A stretch of 33,289 bases of DNA, taken from contig JADFYN010000012.1 of NCBI GenBank assembly GCA_015233055.1, positions 1 through 33,289 of the forward strand, written 5' to 3'. The position numbers and the translations under genes are program-made. Numbering within the stretch: the stretch's first letter is position 1; every line of letters begins with the position of its first letter. Shown here piece after piece: positions 29,390-33,289 of this stretch. The notes beneath the pieces are model-generated. The model saw only the letters and a list, made by a program, of their open reading frames with translations. It did no database searches and was not told the DNA's origin. The stretch is from Deltaproteobacteria bacterium (lineage in GTDB: Bacteria; Desulfobacterota; JADFXK01).

Positions 29390-30460
29390 GTGTATATAAA
29401 AGAACATATCAAAGCCATGACTCCATATTTACCACCCTTGGAAGGTCGGGCCTCAGAAGGCAAGTATACCCTGTTGGATTTTAACGAAAGAACGGCGCCT
29501 CCCGGTCCGGCGGTGCTTAATGCCCTCCGGACTTTTATCGATTCAGGAGCCGTCCAGGCATATCCCGAATATGGCGATTTGGAGGCTAAGATCGCCAAAT
29601 ACGCCGAAGTTCCGGCCGGCCAGGTGATGGTCACCAACGGATCCGATCAAGGGATTGAGATCATCTACCGGGCCGGCGTAAGCTTCGGTGACGGAGTTAT
29701 TATTCCCTCACCCAGCTTCGCCATGTTTTATCAGGTGGCCGGGGTTGAAGGGGCCAGGCTCATCCGCCCCAGTTATCACGAGGACCTGTCTTTTCCCGCG
29801 TCGGACGTCCTGGCCGCTCTCTCTCCGGGAGTCAAGCTGGTGGTTATCGTTAGCCCAAATAATCCTACCGGATCGGTAGCCTCGGAAGAGCAGGTCAGGG
29901 CTATCCTGGATAAGGCGGCCGGCCTGGGCGCGGCAGTCCTGTTAGACGAAGCCTATTTCGAGTTCCACCGCCGGTCTTTCAAGCATCTGATTCTCTCTTA
30001 TGCCAATCTGTTCATTATCAGAACATTTTCCAAGGCGTTTGGGCTCCCTTCTTTACGGGTCGGGTACGTTATTTCCCGTGAAGAGAACATCAAAGAACTC
30101 CTCAAGATCAGAGGACCATATGACGTCAATATGCCGGCTCGAGTGGGGGTCATGGCGGCGCTGGATCAACTTGACTATGTTCAAGAATACGTCCAGGAGG
30201 TGATGGGTCGGTCCAAGCCCTTGTTGGAATCGTTTTTTGATCAGCACGGGGTGAGTTACTATCCTTCGTGGGCCAATTTTATCACATTTAGACCACCGGA
30301 TCAGATGGCCGCGTTTGAGGCTCTCAAGTTACAAGGTATCTTGGTTAGACCCAGATCCGGCCCCTGCATTGACGGGACGTTGCGAGTGAGTTTGGGAACC
30401 GTCCGTGAGACCCGGCTCTTTATTGATGCCTACAAGCATTATCTAGACCAGGGAACATGA
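29390..30460 (+). CDS. hisC: Histidinol-phosphate aminotransferase-like class I/II PLP aminotransferase
   Basis: VTNGSDQGIEIIYRA, VSPNNPTGSVAS, LLDEAYFEF, RTFSKAFGLPSLRVGYV (PLP Lys), RVSLGT; GTG start. Confidence 0.85.
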   Translation: MYIKEHIKAMTPYLPPLEGRASEGKYTLLDFNERTAPPGPAVLNALRTFIDSGAVQAYPEYGDLEAKIAKYAEVPAGQVMVTNGSDQGIEIIYRAGVSFGDGVIIPSPSFAMFYQVAGVEGARLIRPSYHEDLSFPASDVLAALSPGVKLVVIVSPNNPTGSVASEEQVRAILDKAAGLGAAVLLDEAYFEFHRRSFKHLILSYANLFIIRTFSKAFGLPSLRVGYVISREENIKELLKIRGPYDVNMPARVGVMAALDQLDYVQEYVQEVMGRSKPLLESFFDQHGVSYYPSWANFITFRPPDQMAAFEALKLQGILVRPRSGPCIDGTLRVSLGTVRETRLFIDAYKHYLDQGT

Positions 30461-30749
30461 ATAACCGGGGGCACTAATTGAACCGGCCCGGTCTGATTCA
30501 ACAGCCCCGGCATTCTAAAGAAAAGCCCGGCCGAGAGAGCGCAGAGTTTTTTTAGCTTATAGCGGTTATTTCTATATTAACATAGCGAAATAACTGGCTA
30601 TGTCGAAAGCCGAGAAATGTCTGCGTTTTCTTTTTTTCTATCCTCCTCGATTAGGTTTCAAATAGCTCAATGGGGAACTCGGGGGGGGAATTAAGGAGTA
30701 ATGTCATTAACTTAATCTGAAAAGCTTTCTGTCGATGATAGCTCCTCTA

Positions 30750-30996
30750 AAGCCCCAACGGGGCGCTCTAGGTTAGCCCAGGGCAACGCCCTGGGAAATA
30801 CGGTTAGTTACGTGTCAGCAAGATGGTCAGGAGGTCGGCCAGCCCCCAAAGTCATTTTCTTTGAAGAGATATCCGGCTACGGCTGAAGTACGGAATTGCC
30901 GGAGATTTTATGTGGGCATTATAGGTTGTTTTATATGGCATTACACCCTACCCAGGGCGCTCCCCTGGGCTAACCTAGAGCGCCCCGTTGGGGCTT
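30750..30996. mobile_element. MITE-like element with 46-bp terminal inverted repeats (no ORF)
   Basis: 30750-30795 aagccccaacggggcgctctaggttagcccagggcaacgccctggg versus reverse complement of 30951-30996: 44/46 identical; 155-bp interior. Confidence 0.75.
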
Positions 30997-31095
30997 AATC
31001 AGAATTGACCATATTAGATAAATCGATACATCTCAATCGCGACCTATCCGAATCATTTTTCACGAATTGTTTTTCTCACCTAAAACACTCAGTTA

Positions 31096-33219
31096 TCAAA
31101 CCTGAAATTTTTTGACGATCACTTCGAGGTGTCCCGCCACCTTGGCCAATTCGGATGCCGCCGCGTTGATCTGTCGGGCGCTGGTATTGCTGTCCGCTGC
31201 GGCGTAGCTGACGCCGTGAATGTTGGCTGAGGCTTCATGGACGCCACGCGCGGCTTCACCGACATTCTGAGACATGTCATTGGCCCCCTTGGCCACCTCG
31301 GCGATGGAGCCGGCGATGTCATTCACTCCGGAAGCCGCTTGAGAAACGTTGGAAGAAATCTCGTTGGCCGCTTTGGTTTGTTGTTCCACCGAAGAGGAAA
31401 TGAGGTCCACCGATTCACTAATGGTGGTTATAATGTTTGAGACCTCTTTTATGACCTTCACCGCCTCCTGCGTGTTCAGTTGTACCCCTTCTATTTTATT
31501 GGCAATGTCTTCTGCCGCTTGAGCGCTCTGATTAGCCAGTTCCTTGATTTCGTTAGCCACTACGGCAAAGCCCTTGCCGGCATCACCGGCCGATGCTGCT
31601 TCGATGGTGGCGTTCAGGGCCAGGAGGTTGGTTTGTTCGGCTATCCGTTTAATGACTTCGGTGACTTTGCCGATGGCCTGGGCCGCGGTTCCCAAGGTGT
31701 TCATGGTTGTGGTTGCGTTGGAAGACATCTTAGTGGCTTTGTTGGCTATTTTGGCGCCATCCTCGGCGCTTCTGGCCACATCGCTTATAGACATGGTCAT
31801 CTCTTCAATGGCGCTGGCCACGGTGTTCATATTCTGTGACATCTGTTCTGCGGCTGAGGATACGGTGGAGATATTGACGCTCATCTCTTCCGCCGCGGAG
31901 GCCATGGTGTTTATGTTCGATGACATCTGTTCCGTGGCCCCGGCGACATTATTGGCCTGAGTGGTCATCTCTTCAGAGTTGGCGACCAGGGTTGAAGAAA
32001 CGGCTGAAAGCTCTTCCGACTGGGAGGCCAGCGCCTTGGCGTTGTCCTGGATTTGTTTGATTAGAGTGGCCAGTTGATCGCAGGATTGGTCCAAAGAACG
32101 GGACATCTCTCCAATTTCGTCTTGTCTGTCCAGGTTCAGCCTTTTGGTCAGATCCCCGGCGGCAATGGCATTGGCTAAGCCGACAGCCTGACGAATCGGG
32201 TTAATAATGCCTCGGGCAATCAGTGTGGCGATAATAATCCCAAGAATCACCGCGAGGACCAGGCCGACGTTCATAATAATTGACGCCGAGGACATGGCCG
32301 CGACTGTTTTGTCCGCTCGGGTGATCGTCTCATTCGTGCCGCCCTGAGAAGTCTCCGCGGCCAGTTTCAACACTTCATGGGCCACGTCGTTTGCTTTTTT
32401 GTTCACGTCTTCCAATTGTTGCCAGGTTTTTATATAATCAGATATAGTTGTTCTATATTCCTCTGCTCCAGCTTGGGCTTCCTTGAGGAGTCGCAGATTC
32501 TCTTCTTGATGGGTGGCCGCCTTCATTTCGTCGAGGTCCTTAAAAATGATCTCGAAACTCTTCATCCCGTCTTGTACGAACTGAATATTATCAGTCGCTT
32601 GAGTTTTATAGTTGGCGATTCGGACATTATGGCCGGCTTCAATAACGTCATTTATTTCATTGACCTTTTGATACCGCTCCAGGAGCTTGGCCTGCTTCTC
32701 GGAGGACTTGATTTCCTTATCAAAGCTGGCTCGCTGAATATCTTCATACGCCGAACAATTATCCATGAATTTCTTAGCCGCGGCATTGGCCCGCTGGCGG
32801 ATATCGGCGATAGCTTTTTGACTCGATACTGTTTCATTGATCAGGCGTTCATATTCCTTGATCTTTTCCTCGGCTCCAGCCACGCCTTCCCGCAGTTTCA
32901 CCAGGTTTGGGTATTTGTTAGCCAGACTTTTCCCATCATCCAAGGCTTTTTTAACCTTGGCCAAAGAGGCCAATCCTTCTTTGAGATATTTTTCGTTCTG
33001 GCTCAAGGCGTACCCTCGAACACCGTACATGGTTTCTAGAGACAATTTTTCCACGTCACCGGCGACAGTCGTCTCGGGTATGAACTGTTGAGCCAGTTCG
33101 ATGGATTGCCTGCCTACGGTATTCATGTTCCAACTAGCCATGATCCCAAGAATTAGTGTGATGGCGATTAATACCCCAAATCCCAGGCCGATTCTTAGTG
33201 ACAGTTTCAGGTTTTTCAT
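31096..33219 (-). CDS. Methyl-accepting chemotaxis protein
   Basis: N-terminal TM, long helical sensor, second TM, HAMP (NPIRQAVGLANAIAAGDLTKRL), signalling hairpin RIAEQTNLLALNATIEAASAGDAGKGFAVVANEIKELA. Confidence 0.95.
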   Translation of the reverse strand: MKNLKLSLRIGLGFGVLIAITLILGIMASWNMNTVGRQSIELAQQFIPETTVAGDVEKLSLETMYGVRGYALSQNEKYLKEGLASLAKVKKALDDGKSLANKYPNLVKLREGVAGAEEKIKEYERLINETVSSQKAIADIRQRANAAAKKFMDNCSAYEDIQRASFDKEIKSSEKQAKLLERYQKVNEINDVIEAGHNVRIANYKTQATDNIQFVQDGMKSFEIIFKDLDEMKAATHQEENLRLLKEAQAGAEEYRTTISDYIKTWQQLEDVNKKANDVAHEVLKLAAETSQGGTNETITRADKTVAAMSSASIIMNVGLVLAVILGIIIATLIARGIINPIRQAVGLANAIAAGDLTKRLNLDRQDEIGEMSRSLDQSCDQLATLIKQIQDNAKALASQSEELSAVSSTLVANSEEMTTQANNVAGATEQMSSNINTMASAAEEMSVNISTVSSAAEQMSQNMNTVASAIEEMTMSISDVARSAEDGAKIANKATKMSSNATTTMNTLGTAAQAIGKVTEVIKRIAEQTNLLALNATIEAASAGDAGKGFAVVANEIKELANQSAQAAEDIANKIEGVQLNTQEAVKVIKEVSNIITTISESVDLISSSVEQQTKAANEISSNVSQAASGVNDIAGSIAEVAKGANDMSQNVGEAARGVHEASANIHGVSYAAADSNTSARQINAAASELAKVAGHLEVIVKKFQV

Positions 33220-33289
33220 TAGGATCTCCTTGGTATTGATGTTAACGTATTAACATAATTTTAAAATTAAATGATGATAGGCTATCCGG

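Noticed and set aside
32377-33039. 220-aa plus-strand ORF opposite the chemotaxis gene
   Set aside because: Antisense to a well-supported MCP; hydrophobic translation is an artefact of the complementary strand.

Overview
33.3 kb bacterial chromosomal window, probably Desulfobacterota/Deltaproteobacteria-like (inferred from gene content only). Left third (1-13.1 kb) is accessory. It holds a possible catabolic operon: class III CoA-transferase, two-subunit B12 acyl-CoA mutase, HyuA/HyuB-type ATP-dependent amidohydrolase/carboxylase pair and a PaaK-like CoA ligase. A restriction-modification cassette splits this operon, and its endonuclease gene carries a single in-frame TAA. A two-gene AAA-ATPase + DUF4435 (TOPRIM-like) module resembling the PARIS anti-phage system (AriA/AriB) follows. 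The rest is mostly core: PilZ-GGDEF protein, lon, clpX, clpP, tig, tRNA-Leu(UAG), rpsF-rpsR-DUF2232-rplI, dnaB, a Nudix hydrolase, a receiver-LuxR regulator, a hisC-like aminotransferase and a chemotaxis receptor. Intergenic regions carry several inverted-repeat elements, including a 46-bp, 44/46-identical terminal inverted repeat at 30750-30996 and a MITE-like element at 824-995, plus a diverged repeat pair flanking rplI. No CRISPR array was seen. All assignments come from reading the sequence by eye; no database search was run.
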